Shown here one piece after another: positions 17,990 to 26,319 of a stretch of 64,000 nt of DNA. The translations under genes were made by a program, and so were the position numbers. The stretch is taken from assembly GCF_000240165.1 (NCBI RefSeq), contig NC_017586.1, positions 2,046,001-2,110,000 of the forward strand, read 5' to 3'. The stretch comes from Streptantibioticus cattleyicolor NRRL 8057 = DSM 46488 (GTDB lineage: Bacteria; Actinomycetota; Actinomycetes; Streptomycetales; Streptomycetaceae). The first letter of the stretch is position 1, and every line of letters starts with the position of its first letter. The notes under the pieces were generated by a model. That model did no database searches. It worked only from the letters and a program-made list of their open reading frames with translations, and was not told the origin of the DNA.

Positions 17990-18697
17990 TCAGCGCAGGG
18001 CCTGGGCCACTTCCTGGGCGGCGGCCACCACGCGGGGGCCGACCCGGTCGGGGATGACGTCGGAGAGCATCACGACGCCGACGCTGCCCTCGATGCCGGA
18101 GACGCCGACCAGCGGGGCGGCGGCACCGGAGGCGCCGGCCTCCAGCTCGCCGTGGGTGAGGACGTAGCCGGGGGTCTCCGGGGCCGGCTCGCCCGGGTGA
18201 CATCGGTCGGGGCCGCCGGGGGCGGGGACGGTGGCGCGGCGGCGGGCGGCGCGGCGGCGCCCCTCCAGGATCGCCTTGCCGGCCGCGCCGCGGTCGAGGG
18301 CGTGGCGGAACCCGGTGCGGTAGGCGACGTGGTAGTCGGTCCAGGAGGGTTCGACGACGGCGACGGCGAGGGCCTCGTTGCCGTCCACCAGGGTCAGGTG
18401 GGCGGTGGCGCCGATGTCCTCGGCGAGCGAGCGCAGCGCGGGCAGCGCGGCCTCGCGCAGCAGCGGGTGCACCTGGTGGGCCAGGCGCAGCACGCCGAGG
18501 CCGACCCGGGCGCGTCCACCGAGGTCGCGGCGGACCAGCGCGTGCTGCTCCAAGGTGGCCAGCAGCCGGTAGACCACGGTGCGGTTCACCCCGAGCCGGG
18601 TGGCCAGTTCGGTGACGGTGAGCCCGTGATCGGTGTCGGCCAGCAGCTTGAGGACCTTCAGTCCCCGGTCGAGCGTCTGTGAGGTCTCCGCGGTCAC
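17990..18697 (-). CDS. IclR family transcriptional regulator
   Basis: This 235-residue regulator has an N-terminal winged helix-turn-helix (LTVTELATRLGVNRTVVYRL, about residues 30-50) and a C-terminal IclR effector domain. GTG at 18697 is chosen because GAGGAGGGGG lies just upstream. The effector domain contains an Arg/Pro-rich run of about 25 residues after GKAILEG and before YVLTHGELEAG. The relatives I know have a much shorter loop there, so this may be a local expansion or a compensated frameshift. A TTGCGCAA palindrome lies in its upstream region. The target genes are not evident from the neighbours. Confidence 0.85.
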   Translation of the reverse strand: MTAETSQTLDRGLKVLKLLADTDHGLTVTELATRLGVNRTVVYRLLATLEQHALVRRDLGGRARVGLGVLRLAHQVHPLLREAALPALRSLAEDIGATAHLTLVDGNEALAVAVVEPSWTDYHVAYRTGFRHALDRGAAGKAILEGRRRAARRRATVPAPGGPDRCHPGEPAPETPGYVLTHGELEAGASGAAAPLVGVSGIEGSVGVVMLSDVIPDRVGPRVVAAAQEVAQALR

Positions 18698-19085
18698 GAC
18701 GCCCCCTCCTCGACGGTGAGTGGCGGCTGCTCCCGGTGACCGCCGCCGTGCCGTCGGCAGCGCTCGCGAAGGCCGCCGGTCGCGTGGTACCCGGCTGCGC
18801 TCCGCGGCGGCGCTGCCACGGTGCGTGCGTGTCCGGGACAGTAGCGAGGCGTACCGCTGAGCGGAAGGGTTCGTCCACAATCCGGGCACAGAGCTTTACC
18901 AATCAACGACCGAGCGGGGTGTTACGGCCTGTTTACTCGCATTGCGCAAAGCGGAATCTTGACCTCGGCATGAATTCCGGACCCGGCCCGGCGGCGGCCG
19001 GCGGCGGTTACCGGTCACCGGTCACCGCCGGCCGTCACCGGCGACCGTCACCGGCGCCCCGTCCCCACCGGCCGCCCCGGCGCCG
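18698..19085. other. Intergenic region upstream of the IclR gene
   Basis: This 388-bp region contains the palindrome TTGCGCAA (18942-18949) in a relatively A/T-rich stretch, a candidate IclR-type operator. Near 19010-19055 are several short direct repeats of GTCACCGGC, just after the end of the helicase gene. No gene is seen. Confidence 0.45.
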
Positions 19086-20867
19086 TCAGCGCATCCGGGT
19101 CGCCCACTCCTGCACCTTCTTGATCCGCTCCTGGATCTGTCCGGCGGTGGCCTCCGCACTGGGCGGGCCGCCGCAGACCCGGCGCAGTTCGTTGTGGATC
19201 ACCCCGTGCGGCTTGCCGCTCTGGTGGTTGTAGGCGGCCACCATGGTGTTGAGGCGCTTGCGCAGTTCCAGCAGTTCCTTGTGGCTGACGACCGGGCGCC
19301 GTTCGGCGGGGAGTTCGACCAGGTCGGCCTCGGCGTCGGGCTTGCGGCGGCTGTGCGCGATCTGCCGGGCCTGCCGCTTCTGGAGCAGCAGCTGCACCTG
19401 GTCGGGTTCGAGGAGACCGGGGATGCCCAGGTAGTCCTCCTCCTCCTCGCTGCCGGGGTGGGCCTGCATGCCGAACTCGGCGCCCTCGTAGAGCACCCGG
19501 TCGAAGACCGCGTCCGACTCCAGCGCCTCGAAGGGGAGTTGGTCCTCGGTGACCTCGTCCTTGCCCTTCTCGGCCTCGGCGAGCAGCTTCTCCTCCTCGG
19601 CGTACGGGTCCTCCTCGCCGCCGTCCTTCTTCGGCCGGTCCAGGACGTGGTCGCGCTCGACCTCCATCTCGCCGGCGAACCCCAGCAGCGTCGGGATGGT
19701 CGGCAGGAAGACCGACGCGGTCTCGCCGCGCCGCCGGGAGCGCACGAAGCGGCCGACGGCCTGGGCGAAGAAGAGCGGGGTGGAGATGGTGGTGGCGTAG
19801 ACCCCGACCGCGAGCCGGGGCACGTCCACGCCCTCGGAGACCATGCGCACCGCGACCATCCAGCGGTCGTCGGAGGCGCTGAACTCGTCGATGCGCTTGG
19901 AGGCGCCGGCGTCGTCGGAGAGGACCACGGTGGCGCCGGTGCCGGTGATCTCGCGGAGCAGCTTGGCGTAGGCGCGGGCGGTGTCCTGGTCGGAGGCGAT
20001 CACCAGGCCGCCGGCGTCCGGGATCGCCTTGCGCACCTCGGTCAGCCGCCGGTCGGCGGCGCGCAGCACGTTGGGGATCCAGTCGCCCGTGGGGGCGAGC
20101 GCGGTGCGCCACGCCTGGGCGACGGCGTCCTTGGTCATCGGCTCGCCGAGCCGGGCCGCGATCTCGTCCCCGGCCTTGGTCCGCCAGCGCATGTTGCCGC
20201 TGTAGGAGAGGAAGATCACCGGCCGCACGACGCCGTCGGCGAGGGCGTTGCCGTAGCCGTAGGTGTAGTCGGCGACCGACCGGCGGATGCCGTCGGAGCC
20301 CTCGGCGTAGCTGACGAACGGGATCGGGTTGGTGTCGGAACGGAACGGGGTGCCGGTGAGCGCCAGCCGGCGGGCGGCCGGTTCGAACGCCTCGAAGCAC
20401 GCCTCGCCCCACGACTTGCTGTCGCCGGCGTGGTGGATCTCGTCCAGGATCACCAGGGTCTTGCGCTGCTCGCAGCGGTTGCGGTGGAGCATCGGGCGCA
20501 CCCCGACACCGGCGTAGGTGACGGCGACGCCGTGGTATTCCCGGGAGAGCGGTCCGGCGCTGTAGTCGGGGTCCAGCTTGATCCCGACCCGGGCGCCGGC
20601 CTCGGCCCACTGCTTCTTCAGGTGCTCGGTGGGGGCGACCACGGTGACCTGCTGGACGATGTGGTTGTGCAGCAGGTACGAGGCGAGGGTGAGGGCGAAG
20701 GTGGTCTTTCCGGCGCCCGGGGTGGCCACCGCGAGGAAGTCCTTCGGCTGCTGCTGGATGTACGCGTCGAGCGCCCCCTGCTGCCAGGCGCGCAGCTTTC
20801 CGGCCGTGCCCCACGGAGCGCGGCCGGGGAATGCGGGTGAGAGGTGGTGGGAGGCGGTTGTGGTCAC
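19086..20867 (-). CDS. SF2 DEAD/DEAH-type helicase
   Basis: This 593-residue protein has a restriction-enzyme-like superfamily 2 helicase core. Walker A is ATPGAGKTT (residues 48-56), motif II is DEIHHAGDS, motif III is TGTPFRSD, and motif VI is QAVGRFVRSRRRGE. The C-terminal third is acidic and helical, with a Glu-rich linker and no recognised nuclease domain. It looks like a widely conserved single-copy streptomycete helicase rather than part of a restriction or defence system, because no methylase or nuclease is nearby. The start is GTG with GGAGA just upstream. Confidence 0.88.
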   Translation of the reverse strand: MTTTASHHLSPAFPGRAPWGTAGKLRAWQQGALDAYIQQQPKDFLAVATPGAGKTTFALTLASYLLHNHIVQQVTVVAPTEHLKKQWAEAGARVGIKLDPDYSAGPLSREYHGVAVTYAGVGVRPMLHRNRCEQRKTLVILDEIHHAGDSKSWGEACFEAFEPAARRLALTGTPFRSDTNPIPFVSYAEGSDGIRRSVADYTYGYGNALADGVVRPVIFLSYSGNMRWRTKAGDEIAARLGEPMTKDAVAQAWRTALAPTGDWIPNVLRAADRRLTEVRKAIPDAGGLVIASDQDTARAYAKLLREITGTGATVVLSDDAGASKRIDEFSASDDRWMVAVRMVSEGVDVPRLAVGVYATTISTPLFFAQAVGRFVRSRRRGETASVFLPTIPTLLGFAGEMEVERDHVLDRPKKDGGEEDPYAEEEKLLAEAEKGKDEVTEDQLPFEALESDAVFDRVLYEGAEFGMQAHPGSEEEEDYLGIPGLLEPDQVQLLLQKRQARQIAHSRRKPDAEADLVELPAERRPVVSHKELLELRKRLNTMVAAYNHQSGKPHGVIHNELRRVCGGPPSAEATAGQIQERIKKVQEWATRMR

Positions 20868-21121
20868 GGTCTCCGATCCGTCTCTCGGGGTACGTACGAA
20901 AACCGTGCCAGCCTACCGGCGCGCGGCCGTCCCGCCGGACGACGACGGCCACCGGCGGGCCCGCTGTCGCACGGGTCACATCACGCCGGGTGGCCCACGG
21001 TGCGACCCGGCGCGGTGGCGGGCCGTTCGTGAACGGCGTATGGCGGTCCCGTCGCGGTCGGTCCGCGTCCGTCGGCCCGCCCCCGGGGGGCCGCCCCCAT
21101 GGTCGTCGCGACGGGGAACAC

Positions 21122-21220
21122 GGCCGTGTGCCCGAGTGGTTGAGGGGCTCGCCCGCGCGGCATCCATCAGCGGCCTGGCGGCCGCGGGGAGTGACGCCGG
21201 TTCGATTCCGGTCACGGCCT
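21122..21220 (+). tRNA. Atypical tRNA-Ser-like gene (no normal anticodon arm)
   Basis: The 5' half reads as a serine tRNA. The 7-base acceptor strand (21122-21128) pairs perfectly with 21213-21219, and the D arm is CCC-GAGTGGTTGA-GGG. The T arm is also normal, with a GCCGG/CCGGT stem around TTCGATT. Between them are 49 bases in which no 5-bp stem with a 7-base loop and T33 could be found. Instead the segment folds into a long GC stem (21148-21157 with 21183-21191) or a competing hairpin (21170-21175 with 21180-21185). CCA is not encoded. It may be a pseudogene, a rearranged gene or an unusual tRNA; a functional anticodon could not be assigned. Confidence 0.45.
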
Positions 21221-21244
21221 CCGGACGGCGGTGGTGCGCCGTGC

Positions 21245-21295
21245 GTACGGAAAGGAACCCGCGCCCCGGTGCGGGGTGCGGGTTCCTTTCCGTAC
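21245..21295. terminator. Long bidirectional terminator hairpin
   Basis: A stem of about 23 bp (18 perfect pairs at the base, then one G-T pair and four GC pairs) closes a 5-base loop. It lies between the tRNA-like gene and the converging transglycosylase gene, whose stop is 28 bases away. Confidence 0.9.
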
Positions 21296-21322
21296 GGCAG
21301 TGCGGCGGGAACGCCGGGCGGC

Positions 21323-22204
21323 TTAGTACGCCGAGTTCACGTTGTCGATGGAACCGTAGCGGTGGGCCGCGTAATTGCAGGCGGCAACGATGTTGGCGAC
21401 CGGGTCGTACAGGTCGTTCGCGGTACCGGCGACGTGGTAGGTGTCGAATGTGGGCTGGATCACCTGGAGCAGGCCCTTGGACGGGATGCCGGCGGCGGCG
21501 TTCACGTCCCAGTTGTTGATCGCGTACGGGTTACCGCTGGACTCGCGCATGACGTTGCGGTGAATTCCCTGGTAGGTACCGGGAATGCCGTTCTGGTGCA
21601 TGATGTCGAGCGCGTGCCGGATCCAGCCGTCGAGGTTGTCGGGGTAGCTGGGGGCGGCGGGCTGGGCCTGGATCGGCTGCCGGCTCTCGGAGCGGTTGGC
21701 GGCCTCCGGCTGGGTGTGCACCTCGGCCGGCGGCTTCGGCCAGTCCTTGGCGTTCTTGGCGGCGGTGGCCTGGGCGGTGGCCTGCTTGGCCACGCCGGCC
21801 GCCTGCGCGGTGACGTCGATCTGCTTGACCTGCGGCTCCGGCTTGTCGGCGCCGCCCATGGTGTAGCTGGCGACGGTCATCACCGGGTTGGCCGGGACGG
21901 CGGCGTGGGCGGTGCCCGGGGTCACGGTGAAGCCCAGGACGGAGGCGCCGACGGCGGCCAGACCGGCGGCGGAGACCAGGTGGTTGCGGGTCAGCCGGGT
22001 TGCTGCGACGGCGGCCACGTTGCTCTTGGCGACGCGGTCGGCGCCCTTGGCGACGCGGTCGGCAGCGGTGGCGGCCATGGTGCTTCCCGTCGCCCGAGCG
22101 GCGGTGGCCGCTGCGCCGGCGGTCCGGGTGATCCGGTCCACAGCCGTGGAAACGGTGCGGTTCCGGGTCAGACGGTTGAAGGCATCAATGGCGGGAATGG
22201 GCAT
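21323..22204 (-). CDS. Secreted transglycosylase-like (SLT) protein
   Basis: The 293-residue product has a long, basic N-terminal part with a hydrophobic segment ending in TAHAAVPAN (about residues 80-105), consistent with export. A low-complexity linker follows, then a C-terminal lytic transglycosylase domain. The likely catalytic Glu is in NVMRESSGNPYAINNWD, followed by GLLQVIQPTFDTYHV, both family landmarks. It should cleave peptidoglycan glycan strands outside the membrane. ATG at 22204 is preferred, with AGAGGA upstream. The start of the longer frame has no family features. The upstream region has two near-identical 19-base elements. Confidence 0.85.
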   Translation of the reverse strand: MPIPAIDAFNRLTRNRTVSTAVDRITRTAGAAATAARATGSTMAATAADRVAKGADRVAKSNVAAVAATRLTRNHLVSAAGLAAVGASVLGFTVTPGTAHAAVPANPVMTVASYTMGGADKPEPQVKQIDVTAQAAGVAKQATAQATAAKNAKDWPKPPAEVHTQPEAANRSESRQPIQAQPAAPSYPDNLDGWIRHALDIMHQNGIPGTYQGIHRNVMRESSGNPYAINNWDVNAAAGIPSKGLLQVIQPTFDTYHVAGTANDLYDPVANIVAACNYAAHRYGSIDNVNSAY

Positions 22205-22334
22205 GACTGAGCGTGTCCTCTTCCGGTTGCTGGCCCGCAGTCGCCTTCCGGCAAAGAAAGCGCCGGACGATCTGGACGGCGCCCTGCGGTCCCGGCAATT
22301 GTTAGCGGCCGGAAATTGCCCGGGCAAAGGTGTG

Positions 22335-22353
22335 ACCTACTAAGCGGCTTCGT
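22335..22353 (-). repeat. 19-base direct repeat, copy 1
   Basis: On the minus strand this reads ACGAAGCCGCTTAGTAGGT and matches copy 2 (22417-22435) at 16 of 19 bases, 82 bp apart and in the same orientation. It may be a protein site or RNA element. Confidence 0.5.
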
Positions 22354-22416
22354 CGCCGCCCGGTTCGCCGGTACCGGAAAAATCGCCCGGATCGCCCGTG
22401 GGGCATGCCTTCGCGT

Positions 22417-22435
22417 ATCCACTAGGCGGCTTCGT
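22417..22435 (-). repeat. 19-base direct repeat, copy 2
   Basis: On the minus strand this reads ACGAAGCCGCCTAGTGGAT. Only transition differences separate it from copy 1. Confidence 0.5.
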
Positions 22436-22471
22436 AAGTGACGTGCGCCCTATGGGCGGGCTCACACGGAG

Positions 22472-22533
22472 GAGCCCTCCGCATCGCTTTCCGTGACGCG
22501 ATCGTCACCGGATTTCCGCGACCCGGAGGGCTC
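22472..22533 (-). terminator. Possible terminator of the molybdenum hydroxylase operon
   Basis: Perfect 10-bp arms (22472-22481 with 22524-22533) enclose a 42-base segment. The structure starts 45 bases after the stop at 22578. Confidence 0.4.
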
Positions 22534-22577
22534 GTTTCCGGGGCCGACCCGGAAGAGGACGGGGGAAAGGGGGAGGG

Positions 22578-24893
22578 TCAGGCCGTGGGGGCCTTGACCA
22601 CCGCGGCCTGCGGGCGGATCGGCAGCCGGTTCACCGGGCGCCCGGTGGCCGCCCGCACCGCCGAGGCCACCGCCGCCGGGGCGGCCACCACCGGCACCGC
22701 GCTGACCGCCTTGGCGCCGAACGGGGCCACCACGTCCCGTTCCTCGACCAGCTTGACGATGCGCACCGGCGGCGCGTCCAGCGCGGTGGGCAGGGCGTAG
22801 CCGGTCAGGGAGGGGCGTTTGACCGTGCCCCGCGAGGTCCGCAGGTCCTCCATGAGCGCCATCCCGACGCCCTGGGTGATCCCGGCCTCGATGCGGGCGG
22901 CGACCTGGCGGGGGTTGAGCAACCGCCCGACGTCCTGGGCGACCGCCATCTCCACCACGCGCACCGAGCCCAGCTCGATGTCCACGTCGACCACGGCGCG
23001 CACCGCGGCGAAGGCCAGGCCCACGAAGGCGTCGCCCTGCCCGTTGTCGTCCAGCGGCTCGGTGGGGTGCGGCCGGCACTGTGCGGTGGCCCACAGCTCC
23101 TTGCCGTCCAGCGCCTCGGCGACCGTGGTGCTCAGCACCCCGTCGTAGGAGGTGATCTTGCCGTCGGTGATGGTCAGCAGCTCCACCGACATCCCGAACT
23201 TGGCGGCCAGCGGTTGCAGCAGCTGGGTGCGGACCATCTTGGCGGCGCGCTCCACCGCGCCGCCGGAGACCCAGGTGTGCCGGCCGCGGGCGGAGGGCCC
23301 GGCGGGCGGCTGGTCGGTGTCGGCGGGGAGCACGGTGACGTCCTCCACCCCGAGGACCTCCTGCACGATCTGCCGGGCCAGCGTGGTGAACCCCTGGCCG
23401 GTCTCGACGGCGGCGCAGATCACCGTGGCCTCGGTGCCGCGCACCTTGACGGTGGCGGTGGAGACCTCGTCGTGGCCCTCGGCGCCCAGCATGTGGACCA
23501 TGCCGAGCCCGTAGCCGACGCCGCGGCGGATCACCCCGGGCTCCCCCGCGCCCTCCAGGCCGCCGGGGAGCAGCGCCGGTTCCTCGGCCGGCGGCAGCTC
23601 CGCGTCGCGCACCGCCTTCAGCAGCTCGCCGACGGGGGCCGGGCAGGTCACGGTCTGCCCGGTGGGCAGCAGGTCGCCGGTGGCCATCACGTTGCGCATC
23701 CGGATCTCGGCCGGGTCGAGGCCGAGGCGGGCGGCGAGCTTGTCCATCTGGCCCTCGTAGGCCGCGCAGACCTGCATCGCGCCCTCGCCGCGCACGTGGC
23801 CGGAGGGCGGGTTGTTGGTGCGCACCGCCCACCCCTCGACGAAGACGTGGGGGACGACGTAGGGGCCGGCGGCGAAGGAGACGGCGGCGGCCAGGGCGTC
23901 GGAGGAGGCGTCCGCGTACGCCCCTGCGTCCAGCAGCAGCTGGGCCTCCACCTTGACCAGCCGGCCCTCGGCGTCGGCGTGGTGGCGGTAGCGCAGCAGC
24001 GCCGGGTGGCGGTGGGCGTGGCCGAGGAACGACTCCTCGCGGGTGGCCACCAGCTTCACCGGGCGGCCGGTGCGCAGCGCCAGCAGCCCCAGCGGCAGCT
24101 GGAACCCGGGGTCCTCGCGGTCGCCCATGGCCCCCGGCACCCCGGTGACCACCACTTTCACCCGTTCGGGTGCGAGGGCGAAGCAGGCGGCGGCCAGGTC
24201 GCGGTCGGCGTGCGGATCGGTGGAGGCCACGTACAGCTCGACGCCGCCGTCCGGCCGGGGCACCGCGAGCCCGGCCTCGGCGCCCACCGGGGCCGGGTCC
24301 TGGCGGCCGATCCGGTAGAGCCCCTCCACGATCACCTCGCCGGTGACCGACGGGTCGCCGAAGCGCAGCGGGATGTGGCGGACCAGGTTGCCGTCCGGGT
24401 GCAGCGGGGGCGCGGCGAACGCCTTCTCGGGGTCGGTGACGGGCTCCAGCACCTCGTACTCGACCATGATCGCGGCGGCGGCCAGCCGGGCGGTGTCGGG
24501 GTGCTCGGCGGCGACCGCGGCGATCGGCTCGCCGTGGTGGCGGACCACGTCGTGGGCGAAGACCGGGCGGTCGGCGACCCGGCGGCCGTGCATGGCGTCA
24601 CCGGGGACGTCCTGGTGGGTGACGACGGCGTGCACCCCGGGCATGGCGGCGGCGTGGCTGGTGTCGATCGACACGATGCGGGCGTGCGGGTGCGGGGAGC
24701 GCAGCACCGCGGCCCACAGCAGCCCCTCGGCCCACAGGTCGGCGGCGTAGGGATAGGTGCCCTGCGCCTTGGCGTCGGCGTCGACGGGGAGCAACGAGGC
24801 CCCCACCCCGTGCGTCCGCTCCCCCGGCGCGGACGCGTCTGACGCGCCCGCGGCCACAGCGGTCGTCGCGGTCACCGCATCGGGTCCAGTCAT
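22578..24893 (-). CDS. Xanthine dehydrogenase-family molybdopterin-binding subunit
   Basis: This 771-residue protein is the large subunit of a molybdenum hydroxylase. It carries the N-terminal a/b-hammerhead domain (residues about 30-140, with SPHPHARI) and the molybdopterin-binding domain, including GHVRGEGAMQ and AAVETGQGFTTLARQ. In xanthine dehydrogenases the active-site base is a Glu in GVGEP near the C-terminus. The matching segment here reads GAKAVSAVP (726-734), with Ala at the Glu position. The substrate and even hydroxylase activity are therefore uncertain. It lies 43 bases downstream of the iron-sulfur subunit in a three-gene operon. Confidence 0.88.
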   Translation of the reverse strand: MTGPDAVTATTAVAAGASDASAPGERTHGVGASLLPVDADAKAQGTYPYAADLWAEGLLWAAVLRSPHPHARIVSIDTSHAAAMPGVHAVVTHQDVPGDAMHGRRVADRPVFAHDVVRHHGEPIAAVAAEHPDTARLAAAAIMVEYEVLEPVTDPEKAFAAPPLHPDGNLVRHIPLRFGDPSVTGEVIVEGLYRIGRQDPAPVGAEAGLAVPRPDGGVELYVASTDPHADRDLAAACFALAPERVKVVVTGVPGAMGDREDPGFQLPLGLLALRTGRPVKLVATREESFLGHAHRHPALLRYRHHADAEGRLVKVEAQLLLDAGAYADASSDALAAAVSFAAGPYVVPHVFVEGWAVRTNNPPSGHVRGEGAMQVCAAYEGQMDKLAARLGLDPAEIRMRNVMATGDLLPTGQTVTCPAPVGELLKAVRDAELPPAEEPALLPGGLEGAGEPGVIRRGVGYGLGMVHMLGAEGHDEVSTATVKVRGTEATVICAAVETGQGFTTLARQIVQEVLGVEDVTVLPADTDQPPAGPSARGRHTWVSGGAVERAAKMVRTQLLQPLAAKFGMSVELLTITDGKITSYDGVLSTTVAEALDGKELWATAQCRPHPTEPLDDNGQGDAFVGLAFAAVRAVVDVDIELGSVRVVEMAVAQDVGRLLNPRQVAARIEAGITQGVGMALMEDLRTSRGTVKRPSLTGYALPTALDAPPVRIVKLVEERDVVAPFGAKAVSAVPVVAAPAAVASAVRAATGRPVNRLPIRPQAAVVKAPTA

Positions 24894-24936
24894 TCGGCCA
24901 GCTCTCCGGTCAGCTCTGTCGTGGCGACGGGGCGGG

Positions 24937-26319
24937 TCACGGCGCGCTCCCGTCGGCGGGGGGTGCGGGGTCCGGCTCGGCGGTGGCCTGGTGCGGGATG
25001 CGGCCGGCCGCGGAGTCGGGGGCGGCGGGCTCCTCGGCCGCGGTGGCCTCGCGTTCGGCGACGACCTGGCGGACGGCGGCGAGCACGCCCTGGTAGCCGG
25101 AGCAGCGGCACAGGTTTCCGCAGATCGCCTGGCGGGTCTCCAGCTCGGTGGGGCGGTGGTTGCCCTCCAGCAGGTCGTGGAGGGTCATCGCCAGCCCCGG
25201 TACGCAGAAGCCGCACTGCACGGCGCCGTGGTCGACCAGGGCGCGCTGCACGTCGGAGGGCATGCCGTCGCGGGCGAGCCCTTCCACGGTGCGGACCTCG
25301 CTGCCCGCGGCGGTGGCGGCCGGGGTCAGGCAGGAGGCGACCAGCCGTCCGTCCACCTGGACCGAGCAGGCGCCGCACTCGCCCTGCTCGCAGCCGTCCT
25401 TGGCGCCGGCCAGGCCGAGCCGTTCCCGCAGGACGTACAGGAGGGACTCGCCGAGCCACGCGTCGGTGACGGGCCGGTCCACGCCGTTGACGTGGAGGAC
25501 GTAGGAGGCGGTGGAGTGCTCACTGTGGGCGTCGGGAACCTCGGGGACGTCGGGGAGTCCGGCGGCCTCCCCGGCGGCGGCCTCGGGTTCGGGTCCGGGC
25601 TCCGGGACGGGTTCGGGTTCGGGGACGGCGTCGGGTCCGGGGGCGGCGGGGGCCTCGGGTGCTTCGGGTGCGGCCTCGGCCTCCGGGGCCGGCGCGGGCT
25701 CCGCCGGGTCGGGGCGCGGGTGCGGTTCCGGTCGCGGCTCGGGGTGGGGGTGGGCGGCCTGGTCGATCGCGGCGCCCACCGGGTACTCGCCCGAGTCGTC
25801 GCCGGTGTCCCCGGCGGTGAACGGCGCGGACCAGGGCGCCGGTTCGCCCTCGGGCCCGGGCTCGTGCGACGGCTCGTGCGGCGGCGCCCACTGGTGCGTT
25901 CCGGCCGACTGCTGCCACTCGGCCGCGCGCTGGGCCGCCGCCGACTCCTCCCACGGGCTGGCCGGCGCCTGCGGGTGGCCGCCGTAGTCGTACCCGGCCG
26001 GCTCGGCGCCACCGGTGAACTCCCCGGCGGCGTACGGGTGGTAGCCGTCGTGGGGCGCGTCGGCGGTGTGCGGGGGTACGTAGCCGTGGCCGGGGGCGGC
26101 CAGCGGGTCGGCGCCGGGGGGGCCGGCGGCGAACTCGGCGAAGTGCTCGGCGAAGGAGACGTGCATCGTCGCGTCGGCGTCGTACCCCTCGCCGCGCGGC
26201 ATCGGCTGCCAGCCGGTGTCGTGCTGCGGATCCCAGTGGGCGGCGGCCGGGGTACCCGGGGCGTACCCCGGATCCGGCCGGCCCGCCGCGTTCGCGTCCG
26301 TGGTGCCGTCGTCGCTCAC
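24937..26319 (-). CDS. 2Fe-2S subunit of a molybdenum hydroxylase with long disordered N-terminus
   Basis: The C-terminal part (about residues 272-425 of 460) is a standard two-cluster subunit. The plant-type 2Fe-2S cysteines are C310, C315, C318 and C330, and the second cluster uses C369, C372, C404 and C406. It passes electrons from the molybdenum centre to FAD. The first roughly 270 residues are not part of the usual subunit. They are low-complexity, rich in Pro, Glu, Ala, His and Gly, with no recognised fold. GTG at 26319 overlaps the FAD-subunit stop by four bases (GTGA), so translation is coupled and the extension seems genuine. Confidence 0.87.
   Translation of the reverse strand: MSDDGTTDANAAGRPDPGYAPGTPAAAHWDPQHDTGWQPMPRGEGYDADATMHVSFAEHFAEFAAGPPGADPLAAPGHGYVPPHTADAPHDGYHPYAAGEFTGGAEPAGYDYGGHPQAPASPWEESAAAQRAAEWQQSAGTHQWAPPHEPSHEPGPEGEPAPWSAPFTAGDTGDDSGEYPVGAAIDQAAHPHPEPRPEPHPRPDPAEPAPAPEAEAAPEAPEAPAAPGPDAVPEPEPVPEPGPEPEAAAGEAAGLPDVPEVPDAHSEHSTASYVLHVNGVDRPVTDAWLGESLLYVLRERLGLAGAKDGCEQGECGACSVQVDGRLVASCLTPAATAAGSEVRTVEGLARDGMPSDVQRALVDHGAVQCGFCVPGLAMTLHDLLEGNHRPTELETRQAICGNLCRCSGYQGVLAAVRQVVAEREATAAEEPAAPDSAAGRIPHQATAEPDPAPPADGSAP

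Larger units (their letters stand above)
22205..22577. other. Regulatory region upstream of the transglycosylase gene
   Basis: This 373-bp region has no gene. It contains two direct copies of a 19-base element, an imperfect inverted repeat around 22291-22324 (CCCGGCAATT against AATTGCCCGGG) and the inverted repeat at 22472-22533. It should hold the transglycosylase promoter and a long 5' leader. Confidence 0.5.

Noticed and set aside
19086-20867. Helicase as part of a restriction or phage-defence system
   Set aside because: No nuclease, methyltransferase or other defence gene lies near it, and the neighbours are ordinary core genes.
20976-21215. Small frame starting MTGIEPAS antisense to the tRNA-like gene, and the similar MAGIEPAS end near 47496 at the tmRNA
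   Set aside because: GIEPAS is the antisense reading of a tRNA T arm and is a known false-gene signature.
21129-21220. tRNA-Sec reading of the tRNA-like gene
   Set aside because: TCA at 21167-21169 is not preceded by T and has no flanking 5-6 bp stem. The acceptor stem is 7 bp rather than 8.
22205-22440. A ydaO-type cyclic-di-AMP riboswitch before the transglycosylase gene
   Set aside because: Some short matches exist, but the characteristic conserved blocks were not found. A covariance model search would be needed.
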